Positions 10,874 to 22,217 are shown, counted from the stretch's first letter. The stretch: DNA of 64,000 nucleotides from Angiostrongylus vasorum (GCA_018806985.1 JADANN010000440.1:310001-374000); one strand, 5' to 3'. Translations and numbers: made by a program. Notes: generated by a model not told the origin, from the letters alone.

Positions 10874-13800
10874 ATGAACCATGTAGCGACCCAGCTGATT
10901 TCGACAGCTGTTGATGTACCAGTAACGAAACAGGATTCCATCCAGAGAAGCTCAGCTGTCGAGATTCCGGGTGTAGTACGAGGAATGACGGATTTGAAGA
11001 AGGATTTATTCGTAAATACCATCCTCTTCACCGTTATGAAAGTCGACGCAAACAAAGTATCTTTAATACAAAGGAAAGTTAGACTGGAGAAGTATCTTAT
11101 CAAAAATCTCGGGCGAGTTAAGTCCATCATGGATGCGGACGATCCGAATTATAAGTTGTTCTTGTTCGATCCATCTCTTGTCAATGAGTCTTCCACCGAA
11201 TTAAAAGTGGAGATAGAGTCTATGGTTAAGGAATACGCCGTTGATGTTGAGATAATGTGGGAGACTCGAGAAGTAGCAATTGCTTTCGAAGATTGGGATT
11301 TAAAAAGGATTTTCAGGGCAGTACTGCCGAAGGACTTAGAATTCAGGTACGTATGTTTTTTTCTACTTCACAACACATCTTACCAGAATTCGTGCAGTAC
11401 CTCCATCTTATAGACCTACCATTCAATGTGGGCTTATATTCCAACTTTTTAGCTCCTATAGCCAAGTTGGACATATTGTGCATGTCAATTTACGAGAGAA
11501 TTTATTACCGTACAAGAAAATAATTGGTCAGATTTTACTTGAAAAAGTCAGCAAGTGTAGGTGAGTTTTGGAATCATGTTGTTTAGCCTTTTTGGAGAAC
11601 GATTAATTAACCTGTGGTTAAGATAAAAGGATAAAGGGTAAGACTCGGCGTTGATCTATCCGTGATGGATACGCCATGCATTCGACTTCAATAAGCATCG
11701 TCGAAGGTGACTGAATGCATATCTGGTCTTTAGAATCACTCGCGGTGGCCTACCGATGTATCGAGCCAGTGCTGCTATCCTTCCAGACAAGTCTGGTACC
11801 AATTTGCCGACCCTGGAGGGATGGAGGACTTGGTGGGCCATGTGCGCGGAGATCGGTTCCACGTGTGTGTTGCAAGGCGCGTCCGACCACTGCGCCACCA
11901 CGCGCCCTTCAAATATATTACCTATTAATTAGAGAGCTCCATCCTTTTACCCTTTATAGGCCCACTGTATTCACAACTACATGATGGTATGCGATAGTGT
12001 AGGATACATGAATTGCATCTACCGAAAATCGGGTTTATAGTGTTTCTGAGTTCGGAATGCTGCGTTATTTTCAATTTTTTTTTCTGTTCAGGACCGTTGT
12101 CAATAAAATTGACAGTATTACAAACGAGTATCGTAATTTTGTGTTAGATTTACTGGCGGGTGCTGACGACTACGTTACTGAGCTTACCGAAAGCGGTTTG
12201 AAGTACCGACTTGACTTTTTCTAAGGTATTCTTTCGCTGTTTTCTATTTTTTTCTAATACCATCTTAAATGGCGTCATTCTTTTCCGTCTTGTAATTAGT
12301 TTTTTGCCAGATTTTGACTGTGCACTGGATATTTTTCATGTAATCTGGAATACAACCATAATGATGGTGAGGTATTTGTGAAACTCCAGAAAGCAGGTGT
12401 CTGCGGTGGGGAACGAACGCGCTATTACCCTTTCCGGTGGCTGACGCGTCCACCACCACACTGTGCGGGTCCTTCATTTCACCTTGTCTCAGCTGGTTTT
12501 CTTTTTTAGCTTCGCTCCGACTGTAAAAAGAAATTCTAGTCTCTTTTAAAAAAAGCTCTTAAAAGAAAAAGGAAACAACGAAAAACATTGTGACCTCATC
12601 AGATTTTGGCTGGTGAGTTCAGTTCGCTGCTAGCCAAGAGCACCGTCGGTACCAAACTCCACTATCGCCGGCTCACCAGCGTTCATTGCATTGACTTTTT
12701 GCAAAACTCCGGTCCGCAGATTCTGCGCTGGAGATTGAAGTTTCGTGGGTGGGGAAGTCCAGTGTTTTGCAAATATCTCAGTATCGTTATGGTTTTATCT
12801 TACATGATACCCTGCCGTTAAAAATTGTAGTGGGTAGCAAATAAAAAGTTAACATTGTAATCTTCAATAGTTATCGGCAAATAACCTAATAATATATAGC
12901 GACGACTTGATTGAAGTCGACGAACCGCGTATAGGTATTTGTTAGGAGAAGGCTTCCATATTTAGCTGGTTCGATGTTAAACGTCTAACGTTTAAAGGAC
13001 CCCCTCCCCCCTCCCCCCTCCCCCTCCCTCCCTGAATTTTTCTACGTTTGTACCAATAAGGTGACATCCTATCCAAATTTGAGAGCGGCACTACTTAAAT
13101 GTAATGAGTGGTGTGTTTTACATCAACTGCAGTAGTGTTCTGCAACTGTCCTGCAACTCTTTTTATTTTTTCTCTTTTGATCTCTAAGGCTTACGTACAT
13201 TGAAGCCGTTTCCTACATTACTAGTTGTTTGATTTGATCTTTCTCAGCATATTTCTTGTGCTTTTTTAACATACAACGAAGACATATCTTATAGAAAAGC
13301 TTAAACTGTTTTCTTTTGTAGGTTTTTTGGAATCCACGTCTCAGTCATGAGCATGAACGCGTAGTGAAGTTGTTTAAATCACTCTCATTGGGTGAGTGAA
13401 CCAATTTTTCGTTATCCTTACTCGTAGACTTTTCCAAGTGGTGGTGCATAAAATGGTCTTCAGTTTATGACGTTTGTGCTGGAGTTGGTCCATTTGTTCT
13501 GCCAGCAATAAAAAAGGGTCGTTCGATTCGAGTGCTAGCGAACGATCTTAATCCAGAAAGTGTAAGATGGCTGAAGGAAAATGCAGTTGTCAATAAGGTG
13601 CTGTTAGTCAGAAGACTTTAAGCAGTTTATAATACGAATAAATACGAAGGAAATTGCACTTTAGATTCCTGCCGAAAAAATGGAAGTCTACAATCTTGAT
13701 GCCAATGAATTTATCCGTGAAGTTGTTGCCAATGATCTAAGTCAGGTAAGCATTAGAACTAGTGATTGATACGTGATGTTCTTTCGCTGTCGTAATCTAA

Positions 13801-15934
13801 CTTACTTGGATGCTTGGATGGCCCCTACTCACTAGTCGTGCGGGCCCCAGCATAATTTCCATTTTCTTGGAGTTTTGCTGGTTTACCCACTGTGGTTCCT
13901 TGGAATCACGAGGTCAGCCTAGCGAAAGTGTACCCCAGGTCGTCACCACCATTGGCAGTCACCATCCTTGTGGATGAAAGCGAGATTTGCCACTACGCGA
14001 CTAATTTGGTACTGGGACGATGGTGGTTCCTGGTATTGTTTTACTCTTAGCTGTGCTCCCTGACGGAAGCGCCAGACTCAGCTTGGGAGACCCTGCTGGG
14101 GAGATGAATCCCCCTGCTGTTCATCACAGCCTGACACCCAGGAATACCTTATAGCATTTGCTAGTGGAAATTAGGTCTTTGAGTTAGTTCTCGGCACTTT
14201 ATGATCATTAGCTTTGAGTAGGATGATCGACTTCGTAGAAGTTGCCGCGCATGACTTTTTCGTGATTGTCAACAGAGCCATATCTCAAACTTAGGTAATT
14301 AAAACGTTTATAACAATAATACTTCAAGAATAACGAGATAGAAACATTGGTACAATACAGACTGCAATATTATGTCATGATCAATAAGTGAGGGTTAGGC
14401 TGGTTAGTATCTTTGCTGTAGGCTAGTGTAAGAGTGGCATGTGCGTTTAGAATACCTCAAGAGTGTCACAAGATCCAGGTGCATTAAGGGATTTATACAA
14501 GGCGTGATACCTGACTCACAAACAACAATACTAAAGGGTTACACACTATACGTGGGCTCGTAATGTGGTTCTGATGAGGTTAACACGTTAGGAGCGACAT
14601 GTAAGCTTATTATAACATTCGGTGAGGTTTTTGTTAACTTGTAAGTACATTGCAGGTAGGTTAACGTATTAGAGAATACATGTAAGCGTGTGAGTATATT
14701 GCGATGAGGTTAACGTGAACTCACAATAGAGTTAGCGTGTTCAGAGGAACATAACAGCAAAGTTAATAGACAACAGTGACCACATACAACAAGAGGGAAC
14801 ACCTTGGATTAACGACAGGGCGCAATACACATGATGAACAAGGGGGCGAACACAGTATTGACGCACGGGGCTATTTAAATGTCTTCTGGAGGAGGCGGTA
14901 CTTTGGCACGGGTCCAGAACTTTTACCGAAAACATTTATCTCCAGCTCCCTCATGATCAGATGACTGAGGACGATTTGCGGGACAGCTTCATTCCCCTTT
15001 GTATTACCGTACCCGTGATGGTTTGGAACAGATGCAACACACAAAAGGTTCCGATTGTATAAAAAGAGTGTGGATCACAAAAAATGTTTACGACAACGAA
15101 AGTTTCTCTGAACGAAGTGAAACGTTTACATGCTGCAAGGTCGCAAAGTGATGAGAGAGGCCACGAATATGGTTACCACAGACCTACGATATGATGAAAG
15201 AATAGTAAGTATCCTGGCAGTAGTTAATTTATACGTTGGGGCAGTAATCATTAGGGAGGCGTAATTTGACTGTTTTGTAAAGTCTTGTTTTTAATCAGAA
15301 AACTCCCAAAAGTTCTATTCTAAAGTGTTCTGAACTATACATAATTTTAGGAGCTCCAGAAAGCAAAGACCTCGGAAGTTACACCTTCCGAAGCGAACGT
15401 ACTGATGAACTTGCCTAGTCATGCCATCAACTTCCTTCCTTCATTCAAAGGGTTGTTATCAAAACACGTGACCTCCCAGTTATCGTTGGCATTCCCAGTG
15501 AAAGTATATTGCTACCTATTTGTAAAGGTATCGTAGTTCTCCCTTAATGCTATTAAATGTTATTAAGGTTTGCTTGGCCTTCAATAATTGCTTGTCAGGC
15601 GAATGAGGACATGCCTATGGATTGGTATATGAAGCGGACATGTGAGATGGTCCGGGATTTTTTGAACGAGGAAGAAGCTTCCATTGAACTTGTCCATCAT
15701 GTCAGTGCATAGTTGCTTTTGTTTTAATGAATTCGTTTTGCTTCTCATTAATGAATGATTTGAAGGGAGTACCAGTTTTAGGTGCGGACAGTATCATCTC
15801 GTAAAGAAATGTTTTGTGTTCAAATGGATCTGTCTTTGGATTTCTTGTTGAACAATGAAAGCAGTGCTGGGTTAAAACGAGATGCTGATGAGGAGACCGA
15901 TTTGATTTTGCTTAAGCGACCAAAACTCGATTAA
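10874..15934 (+). CDS. TRM5: tRNA (guanine-37-N1)-methyltransferase TRM5, with a frameshift in exon 3
   Basis: TRM5 transfers a methyl group from SAM to N1 of G37 next to the tRNA anticodon, in the nucleus or cytosol and in mitochondria, and so keeps the reading frame. Exons are 10874-11346, 11453-11560, 12092-12225, 13322-13391, 13464-13597, 13665-13745, 15351-15527, 15599-15700 and 15782-15934. All splice sites are GT-AG and eight of nine junction phases agree. Landmarks in order are [19 protein letters not shown], a VVNKID..YRNF block, [12 protein letters not shown], the SAM loop [16 protein letters not shown], the [10 protein letters not shown] motif and the C-terminal [13 protein letters not shown]. 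Exon 3 reads GAC TTT TTC TAA just before its donor. One T fewer in the T5 run would restore the expected ending D-F-S-K and the phase of exon 4. It is either a one-base error or a lesion. Expected protein about 476 residues, close to the family's about 500. Confidence 0.93.
11645..11910 (-). repeat. S2 SINE in TRM5 intron 2
   Basis: Near full-length S2 copy, antisense to TRM5. The head on the minus strand carries 'GTGGCGCAGTGGTCGG' and the body has the inverted 'CTTCCAGACAAGTCTGGTAC' block common to S2 copies. Confidence 0.75.
12345..12510 (-). repeat. S1 SINE in TRM5 intron 3
   Basis: Reversed S1 with 'GGAATACAACCATAATGATG', 'GCGGTGGGGAACGAACGCGC', 'ACGCGTCCACCACCACACTG' and 'GGTCCTTCATTTCACC'. 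Confidence 0.7.
12690..12860 (+). repeat. S1 fragment in fold-back arrangement
   Basis: An inverted 'TTTTTGCAAAACTCCGGTCC' arm precedes a plus-strand S1 end with 'TTTTGCAAATATCTCAGTAT', 'ACCCTGCCGTTAAAAA' and 'AATAAAAAGTTAACATTGTAA'. Confidence 0.65.
13000..13033. repeat. C-rich tract, possible G-quadruplex on minus strand
   Basis: A run of C blocks broken by single T's in TRM5 intron 3. The minus strand has six or more runs of three or more G separated by single A's. Confidence 0.7.
13800..14165 (-). repeat. S3 interspersed repeat in TRM5 intron 6
   Basis: Reverse S3 copy. It starts 'TTACTTGGATGCTTGGATGG' and includes 'GTCGTCACCACCATTGGCAG' and 'AGACCCTGCTGGGGAGATGA'. Confidence 0.72.
14370..14840. 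repeat. Degenerate minisatellite in TRM5 intron 6
   Basis: The unit 'AGGTTAACGTGTTAGAG.AACATGTAAGC' recurs with variation, for example near 14577, 14655, 14707 and 14730. The unit length looks like 50-80 bp and the copies are diverged. Confidence 0.5.
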
Positions 15935-16371
15935 CGCATCGTTGTGAAAAATTATGTTGTATTTCTTGTAAAGCTGGGACTTCATTTTACATAAAATATG
16001 TTTCTCGAGTTGTTGAAGTTGTCTATACGTTTGTCAAGTTCTCTTTCACTTTCTCTTATTGCAGACGGGTAACTGGGCACTCTGTTCTGAAGTGTTGGGA
16101 ATGAATAGTTATATCTTTAGTGTTTTATTATGGAATTGACTAGCCACGATGGAGGTGGTCCGTATATTACATACGCTGTACTGCAACTGGACTTCTCTTT
16201 GTTTATGTGAAGTGCTGTTAAGGTCGCGACGCACCCAGAAGGGGACGTGTTAATGGTCTCTGCTTGTGTTCTACAGTGTGCTAGAGCGTTTCGCCCAGAT
16301 TTCACACTTGTTTAGATGTGAGTTGATCATGGGATTTACTTATTTCACGGTATATCGGTAGGACAGAGGCA

Positions 16372-16640
16372 CATGTAACGCAGTGGGCGCGCTGCAACAT
16401 ACGTGCGATCGACCCCAACACCCCCAGTCTCACCAAGCCTTCCATCCGTCCGAGGTCAGAAAATTGGTACCAGACTTGGTCTGGGCAGCACACACAACAG
16501 CGGTGCCTGGACACACTGATAGGCCATCGTGGGTCATTGTAATGGCCAGATATTCATTAAATCACCTCTGACGATCCTTCATGAGGTCGAATGCATGGTG
16601 CATCCCTGAAGGATTGATCAATACCGAGAGCTACTTTTAT
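16372..16640 (+). repeat. S2 SINE between TRM5 and the DMAC2L-like gene
   Basis: Plus-strand S2 copy with 'GTAACGCAGTGGGCGCGCTG' as a decayed A box, 'GTGCGATCGACCCC', 'CAAGCCTTCCATCCGTCCGA', and the S2 3' end 'GAAGGATTGATCAATACC'. Confidence 0.7.
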
Positions 16641-16669
16641 TTACGTGGATATTGATTAAAATACTAGTG

Positions 16670-16679
16670 TTTTTTCTAG
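16670..16679 (+). promoter_or_regulatory. Candidate trans-splice acceptor upstream of the DMAC2L-like gene
   Basis: A T-rich tract ending in CTAG lies 117 nt before the ATG at 16797. It resembles a nematode 3' splice acceptor with no donor needed nearby, as expected for spliced-leader addition. This is inference only. Confidence 0.3.
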
Positions 16680-16796
16680 GCATTTGTATGACAGCTTTGT
16701 TTTTGTGGTATGTTATAGATTAAAAAATTGTTGTGCTTCTATAATGATAATTGTTGGATTCAAGAGTTTTCACAAAGAAGACGCCAACTACGTGAT

Positions 16797-18078
16797 ATGA
16801 AGGGCGTCTTCACGCTTAAAATATATAGTCTGCGACGTCGAATAGCCGAGCGTCTATCGAATAGGTAAGAAAAAACAACAAGAACTATGAAATTGAGGTT
16901 ACATTTGTAGCAAAATTTGCTTTTAAATCAGGTTCAACGAAAAACGTGTCAATGAAATTGGTCCTGATCTTGCGTGCCTTGAATGGCTTATGGAGTGTGG
17001 GTCAACTGAGATAACAATGAGTGATAACCAGCGAATAACATCTATTCGACAGATGAAGTCGTATATAAGGGACAAACTAGAAGAAAAGGTATAGTTACGC
17101 ACCACTTTTTTGTGCGTAGTACTGCAGGACTGTGTAGCGCATTGGTCGGAGGCACCTTGCAATACACGTGTGATCGATCTACGCGCAGCGTGCTCACCAA
17201 GCCCTCCATCCCTTCTGGGTCAGCAAGTTGATACCATACTTGTCTGGGAGGATAGCAGCACTGACTCGATACAACGGTAGGCCACCGCGAGTCTTCTTGA
17301 AGGCCAGATATGGGCTCAATGGGAAGTCCTCCCTTTGTCTTCTTCTCATCCAATACTTTGGTTTTGTTATCTGCCAAAAAGGTCTTTTTAACATAGGTTA
17401 AGTGGTAGTGAAAAACAAGAAATGCTGTTAAGGACGCTTTTAAGCCGGTGTTGAATTCGATCTCCGATGACCTTAAGTACAGTTTGAGATGGAAGGATGT
17501 TCCACAAGTACACATATCAAAAAGTCTGGTATATTCGTTGTAATTTCATTAATTAAATGTGGTGTCTTCAGATTGTTTTTTGTTAGTCAAATAGCGTAAG
17601 CTCCAAAAGAAAGATGCTCGAAAGCTTAAAAATAGATTCCAGGTTGATGCAAGTGACTCGGCAATCACGAACGAAGGATTTAAATATTTTCGTGATCTCA
17701 GACATTTAGAAGTGCTAAAAATGAATTTTTGTGATTATTTCGATGACGATGCCATTAGAGAACTGGCTCTGGGAAGACCAGCGGCTACTCTGCGTGATAT
17801 AGTAAGTGTACTTCTCGAGGCTTATCAGAGTTAGGTGATCGCCCATTCTTATTATCTTATCATTTTCTGATTTTTTGAAGGAAATTGTTCTTAATCCTTC
17901 TGTGAGTGATGGAGCAGTTTACTGGTTGTCACGGTTAACGGCTTTGCGACGAGCACATTTTTACTTTTTGCCCTACGTCAGTAATCGACAATGGTTTATA
18001 CGACAGCTAAAGTTGGCTCTTCCCAGGTCGGAAGTAATCCTATTTAGTCGGAATTCTTATCTCAATATATGGGACTAA
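16797..18078 (+). CDS. DMAC2L/ATP5S-like mitochondrial leucine-rich protein
   Basis: This gene encodes a homologue of ATP synthase coupling factor B / DMAC2L, a small mitochondrial leucine-rich-repeat protein linked to ATP synthase and respiratory complex assembly. Exons are 16797-16864, 16932-17088, 17595-17801 and 17881-18078. All junctions are GT-AG and in phase (2,0,0), giving 209 residues against about 200-215 for the family. The N-terminus is basic and arginine-rich (RRRIAERL), as in a matrix-targeting presequence. It is followed by the family block F(N)xxRVxExGPDLAxxEWLxxCG at about residues 23-43. Then comes DASDSAITNEGF, and leucine-rich repeats such as LEVLKMNFCDYFDDDAI and VLNPSVSDGAVYWL, ending PRSEVILF. 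It is on the same strand as TRM5, 862 bp downstream, with an S2 insertion between. Intron 2 carries another S2 piece. Confidence 0.9.
17128..17310 (+). repeat. S2 SINE, partial, in DMAC2L-like intron 2
   Basis: It has 'TGTGTAGCGCATTGGTCGGA' (A box), 'GTGTGATCGATCTACGCG' and 'CAAGCCCTCCATCCCTTCTG', and breaks off after 'AAGGCCAGATATGG'. Confidence 0.72.
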
Positions 18079-18269
18079 GAGATAAATCTTGAGGTGTAAT
18101 GTTGATCACGGCCTCATAGTTTCATGGAACTGAAAGCAGCCAGTGAGTGGTTGGTAGTAAATGCAAGGGATTAGGATAAGATTTTGTAGGAAGTTTTGAT
18201 ATTTTGCTGTAATAATCTTTATAGTAATTCCCATGACAGACTGTCTGTTAAACTCGGCATTGATCGAAC

Positions 18270-20560
18270 AATTCTTTATATTCTTGTATAGCGAGCACGA
18301 AGTGTTATTTTATTCCTTTATTTACGCACAAGCTGACGTTTTGGCGGATTTTGCCTTCCTCAGAGCCTGGAACGGTCAGGTTGACTGCAACCTACCCGGC
18401 CAAGCACTTCCATAGCCAAGCAGAGAAAACGCTAAACCAGGATTTCAATCACATTGAATACAGGTAGATTCTTTGCACACTCACCGCTTTCTATGAGTCT
18501 TCCACTGAATATGTCACGTGGGAGACCAACCGCACAGAATTTGCATGGGATAGTAGTGTGTCCCCTCACTTCAGAATAACAGGTTTAAATACTGCCCAAT
18601 ATCACATGTGATTGTGAGGCATTCTCCCTGTGGTTCATTTCCGGATTCTTGGAAATAATCCAGAATGCCTCGAGAGTTTTGCGCGCTTGTGTTTTTGATG
18701 CCTGTGCGAGGATCGTAACCCTTACTTCAAAATCTTCTTCGTTTTGTCTTTGCGTCCTGTGGAGTATTTGGTTTAAGTTTACCGACTAGGTGTTTTTTTT
18801 AATATGGACACAGAGTGGTCTACCCGTTTCGCCAATTTATTCGCGCCCGCACGCTTTACAAGAGACCAGATAAACTGTACCCGAACTCATGCAGTCATCT
18901 TCTGTACCATTAGGGCAAGTTATGCAATTTTGCGTTGCACATGGACGGTCATATAGGTGGTTACGAACTAGCTGGCGCCTGAGAGTACTCGGTGGTATTT
19001 CAACTACGTTTACCGAATCCTCAAGACCCGCCCTTCTCAAGCAGCCTTTAAAGCTGCACTTACTTCATTTGACACAAAGTGCGAAATAAACGGAACCTTA
19101 TTATCGCTAGAGTTATCGTTTGGGAGTTTGGGGTTTCCTCTACACCTATCCCGAGCTGCAATTTCGTAGCCGTTAGAAATGGCTATTTGCCGTGTTAAGT
19201 TCAGGGACTCCCTCTCTGCTCTCTTCCCGTGCACACGTTGGTTGCTGTTCGAAACATGTTTCTTACAAGCGACCTTGATGTATATGTGGGGTAAGAGGAG
19301 AGATAATGAACGAATATGTTTTTACTACTTAGCTTTGGGTACCACTTCGTAATGTAGTCGTTTTCTGCTAGGTTAATTTGCACGTCCAGAAATGGAAGCC
19401 AGTTTTCTTTTGGTTTCTCCCTGGTGAACTTAATATACTCCGACTATTCATTCAATAACTCGAAACATTTGTCCATTTCCTCTTATGTTGAGCAAATGAC
19501 AAAACAGTCATCTGTATATCTACAGGAGAGTAATGGCCAGAGATCGGTTACCGGTGCTTGCACTTTAGACATAAATAGGATGGGAAGGCTTGGCGCTAGT
19601 CGTTGTCCCATTGCCAACCCTATTACTTATGCGTTATACCTCTCGGACCATTCGAGGATTGAGCTGTTTAGGCACTCCTTTAAGAGTGTCATCAACTGCT
19701 GAATCGAGAAGCCATACATATTTATTGCTCCTTAGTGTTGTTTATGGGGTTCGAGGATGGTTTCCATAGCGGAGTCATTCGATACGTTTGTATAGAAGGC
19801 GGTGATGTCGAAGGACCCCATCACGTATGCGCTGTTAGGTCGCGCGTTACGTAGAAGATCCAGGAGCATCTGGATGTTCGTTAGGTGGGCTTGAAAATGC
19901 TTTAACAGCTGGGTAATTGTTAAGGTTATAAACCGCGTTATTCTATCCGTTGGCCCGCCTACACAGAATGATAGGTCTCACCTTAAAAAACGTTGGATCG
20001 GTAGACACAAGATCATCGCTGGATACTAAGTTATGAGTTTTGATACCCTCTCGCTCATTCTGTTTTGAGCCATTCGTTGTTTAACTTTCGGTATTCACTT
20101 TTAAATTGCTTCTCAGACGATCGACGATAAAAAATGCTTTTTTCGTTATCTCAACATCTAATGATGACGAATTATAACGAACTCTCCACCCTTATCACTA
20201 ATAGATGGTCTTATGTTTTTCAACACCATCTGCTGTCGTACCTCCCGCATACAACATTTTTGCACATCTGTGAGGTTGGAGCGATATCTTTTCGCACGAT
20301 AGTGATTAAGGACTTTGGAAGTTTCATTCATAAAGATCCGAAATTTAAAGTCAACTTCATGATTGGGTTTGTTTTTGTTTGCGCATATTTAGCGCTTCAT
20401 CTCTAGCTTTTTTGCGGAGTCTATCTTGATGTTCATGTAAACTACATGCAGCATTACGCAAGGCTGTTTTAGACATGGGTTTAGATAGTGGAACACTTAG
20501 TCCCAATTCTAATAATCAGCACGCATCATCAGGAAGTCATGCCTTCTAACACGATTAGAC
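18270..20560 (-). mobile_element. Penelope-like retroelement, decayed
   Basis: The minus strand reads as a Penelope-like element with stops and shifts. From the 5' side: an SFDITAFYTNVSND block (about 19840-19750) as in reverse transcriptase motif A; GLAMGQRLAPSLP then CRYTDDCFVIC (about 19620-19500) as the catalytic YxDD region; LPFLDVQINL and a thumb-like stretch to about 19200; then QLVRNHLYDRP, a CxxC pair and VYLVSCKAC (19040-18850), which open the GIY-YIG endonuclease. The GIY-YIG end (to about 18640) and 3' terminal repeat with a hammerhead-like motif follow. RT plus GIY-YIG defines the family; in-frame stops show the copy is dead. It lies just downstream of the DMAC2L-like gene. Confidence 0.85.
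18331..18369 (-). ncRNA. Hammerhead-like motif, decayed
   Basis: Minus strand: CTGAGGA core, AGGCA/..CGCC arms and AAAAC in place of GAAAC. The invariant G12 is lost, so cleavage is unlikely. It lies in the 3' terminal repeat of the Penelope-like element. Confidence 0.55.
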
Positions 20561-20569
20561 CTGAATTTT

Positions 20570-21080
20570 CTTGCACATTATTGCTCCACTAGGCACGCAT
20601 AGGACGCAGAGACACAACGGGGAGGATTTTGAAGTAGGGGCTGCGGTCCTCGCATAGGAATCGAAATCACGAACGCGCAAAACTCTTGAGGCATTCTGGA
20701 TACATTCCAAGGATCCGAAAATGAGCTGCAAGGAGGAATGCCTCATAATCACGTGCGATATTGGGCAGCAATACTTAAACCTGTTATTCTAAGAGCAGGA
20801 GCAAATTACGATTCCATGTGAACTCTGTGCGGTTGGTCTCCACGTGACATATCCAGCGGAAGACTCAGAGAACGGGGTTATTGTGCAAAGAAGCTATTCT
20901 GTGTTCATTGTGATTGAAATTTTGGTTTAGCATTTTTCTGTTTGGTTATGGAAGTGTTTGGCCGGGTGGATTGCAGTCAACTTAAGCTTTCCAGGCTCTG
21001 AGGGAGGCAAAATCCACCGAAGCATCAGGTTGTGCAGAAATAAAGAATTAAAATAACACCTCGAATTTGCTAAACAAAAA
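20570..21080 (+). mobile_element. Penelope-like 3' fragment, opposite orientation
   Basis: This plus-strand fragment matches the end of the GIY-YIG region ('CCACTAGGCACGCATAGGAC', 'GAGGCATTCTGGAT', 'CCTCATAATCACGTGCGATA') and the terminal repeat up to 'ATAACACCTCGAATTTGCT'. It lies next to the minus-strand copy, so the two are arranged head to head with inverted 3' ends outside. Confidence 0.8.
20992..21029 (+). ncRNA. Hammerhead-like motif, decayed
   Basis: It has CTGAGGG where CTGANGA is expected and GAAGC in place of GAAAC. It sits at the same place in the terminal repeat as the other copies. Confidence 0.45.
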
Positions 21081-21523
21081 TATAAGTAATCTTTATAATT
21101 CAGCGCAACTGACACTTTGGAAAATAGTTCCCTCTGCGAGTTATCGTTAGTAAATTTCTTGTTGTTTTGCAAGTTGATTTTAACTAAAACCCTTCTAGTC
21201 TTATCGGTTTGCTTTTTATTGGATTTATTCATTTCTTTTCCAAGCCTATGCAAAACATTTTCAGGTGCTCCGTGACGTTCCCTGAAGCAGTTCATGTTGG
21301 TTACGGTTACGAGGAGAAATAAGTCCATATGTCAAATGACGAAAATTCCTACTATAGGAGCCAAGCGTATCCTGTATTCCGCAAAGCACTCCAGTAATTT
21401 AACGTGACTAGATTTATCTACTGACCAAATTGAGAACTAAACGCTATTAAAATAAGCGGTCATTGTGAGTGTTAACCTGTGGGATTTGGGTAATCTCAAG
21501 TGTCTTCTCATGACGAATCGGAA

Positions 21524-21524
<1 letters not shown>

Positions 21525-21613
<89 letters not shown>
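21525..21613. repeat. (TA)n microsatellite
   Basis: About 44 uninterrupted TA units. Open frames read through it on both strands (poly-Tyr-Ile) are artefacts. Confidence 0.98.
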
Positions 21614-21615
<2 letters not shown>

Positions 21616-21801
21616 CAGCGATTACGTTAAATAGTAACATTTCGCATTTTTTAGTAACACCTTACATTTTTTTGAGTTCTGCAAGACCATGTTATGTGAG
21701 TTTTGGGTCGTTAATGGCCGTCATTATTTAATTTTCTTATCAGTCAAATGCTAAACTGATCTGCTTTAACTGATGCGAATTTGATGTAGGTCTTCGTTGT
21801 C

Positions 21802-21802
21802 G

Positions 21803-21849
<47 letters not shown>
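21802..21849. repeat. (GTT)n microsatellite
   Basis: About 16 GTT units inside the left arm of the fold-back element. Confidence 0.95.
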
Positions 21850-21850
<1 letters not shown>

Positions 21851-21868
21851 TTGTTGCTGTTGCTCGTT

Positions 21869-21904
21869 GGCTGACGTTTCGGCGATTTCGCCTTCCGCAG
21901 AGCC
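21869..21904 (-). ncRNA. Hammerhead-like motif
   Basis: Minus strand: helix I GGCT/AGCC, core CTGCGGA (A6 changed to C), helix II GGCG/CGCC with AAAT loop, GAAAC, then ACGT and C before AGCC. The A6 change probably weakens or kills activity. Confidence 0.6.
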
Positions 21905-22181
21905 ATGATGTTACGACTGGGACCACTAGCGTGTTGTCCACGTTATTAATAATGGAATATTCGAGTGAGAGTGTCTAGCTCGGGTAGGGAATTTTTATAG
22001 ATCTTTTACCACCGAGTCTATCCTCCAGTGGATAGTTTTCAGTAGTACATCCAATAAGAAAACAATTTCGCAAATAGGGTCTGCTGATCCTTGATGATGA
22101 TAGGAATGCAGTTTACAAACTTATAATTATGGGTAAATGACCAAGTCTTGCGTTTATCATGAGTTCCACTCGTAACATCAC

Positions 22182-22217
22182 GGCTCTGAGGAGAGCGAAA
22201 TGGCCGAAACGTCAGCC
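22182..22217 (+). ncRNA. Hammerhead-like motif
   Basis: Plus strand: GGCT/AGCC helix I, perfect CTGAGGA core and GAAAC-GT-C end, but helix II (AGCG...GGCC) pairs poorly. Confidence 0.55.

Noticed and set aside
21437..21731. Open frames of poly Tyr-Ile on both strands
   Set aside because: They are translations of the (TA)n microsatellite.
21744..21941. Poly-threonine frame
   Set aside because: It is a translation of the (GTT)n run in the fold-back arm.
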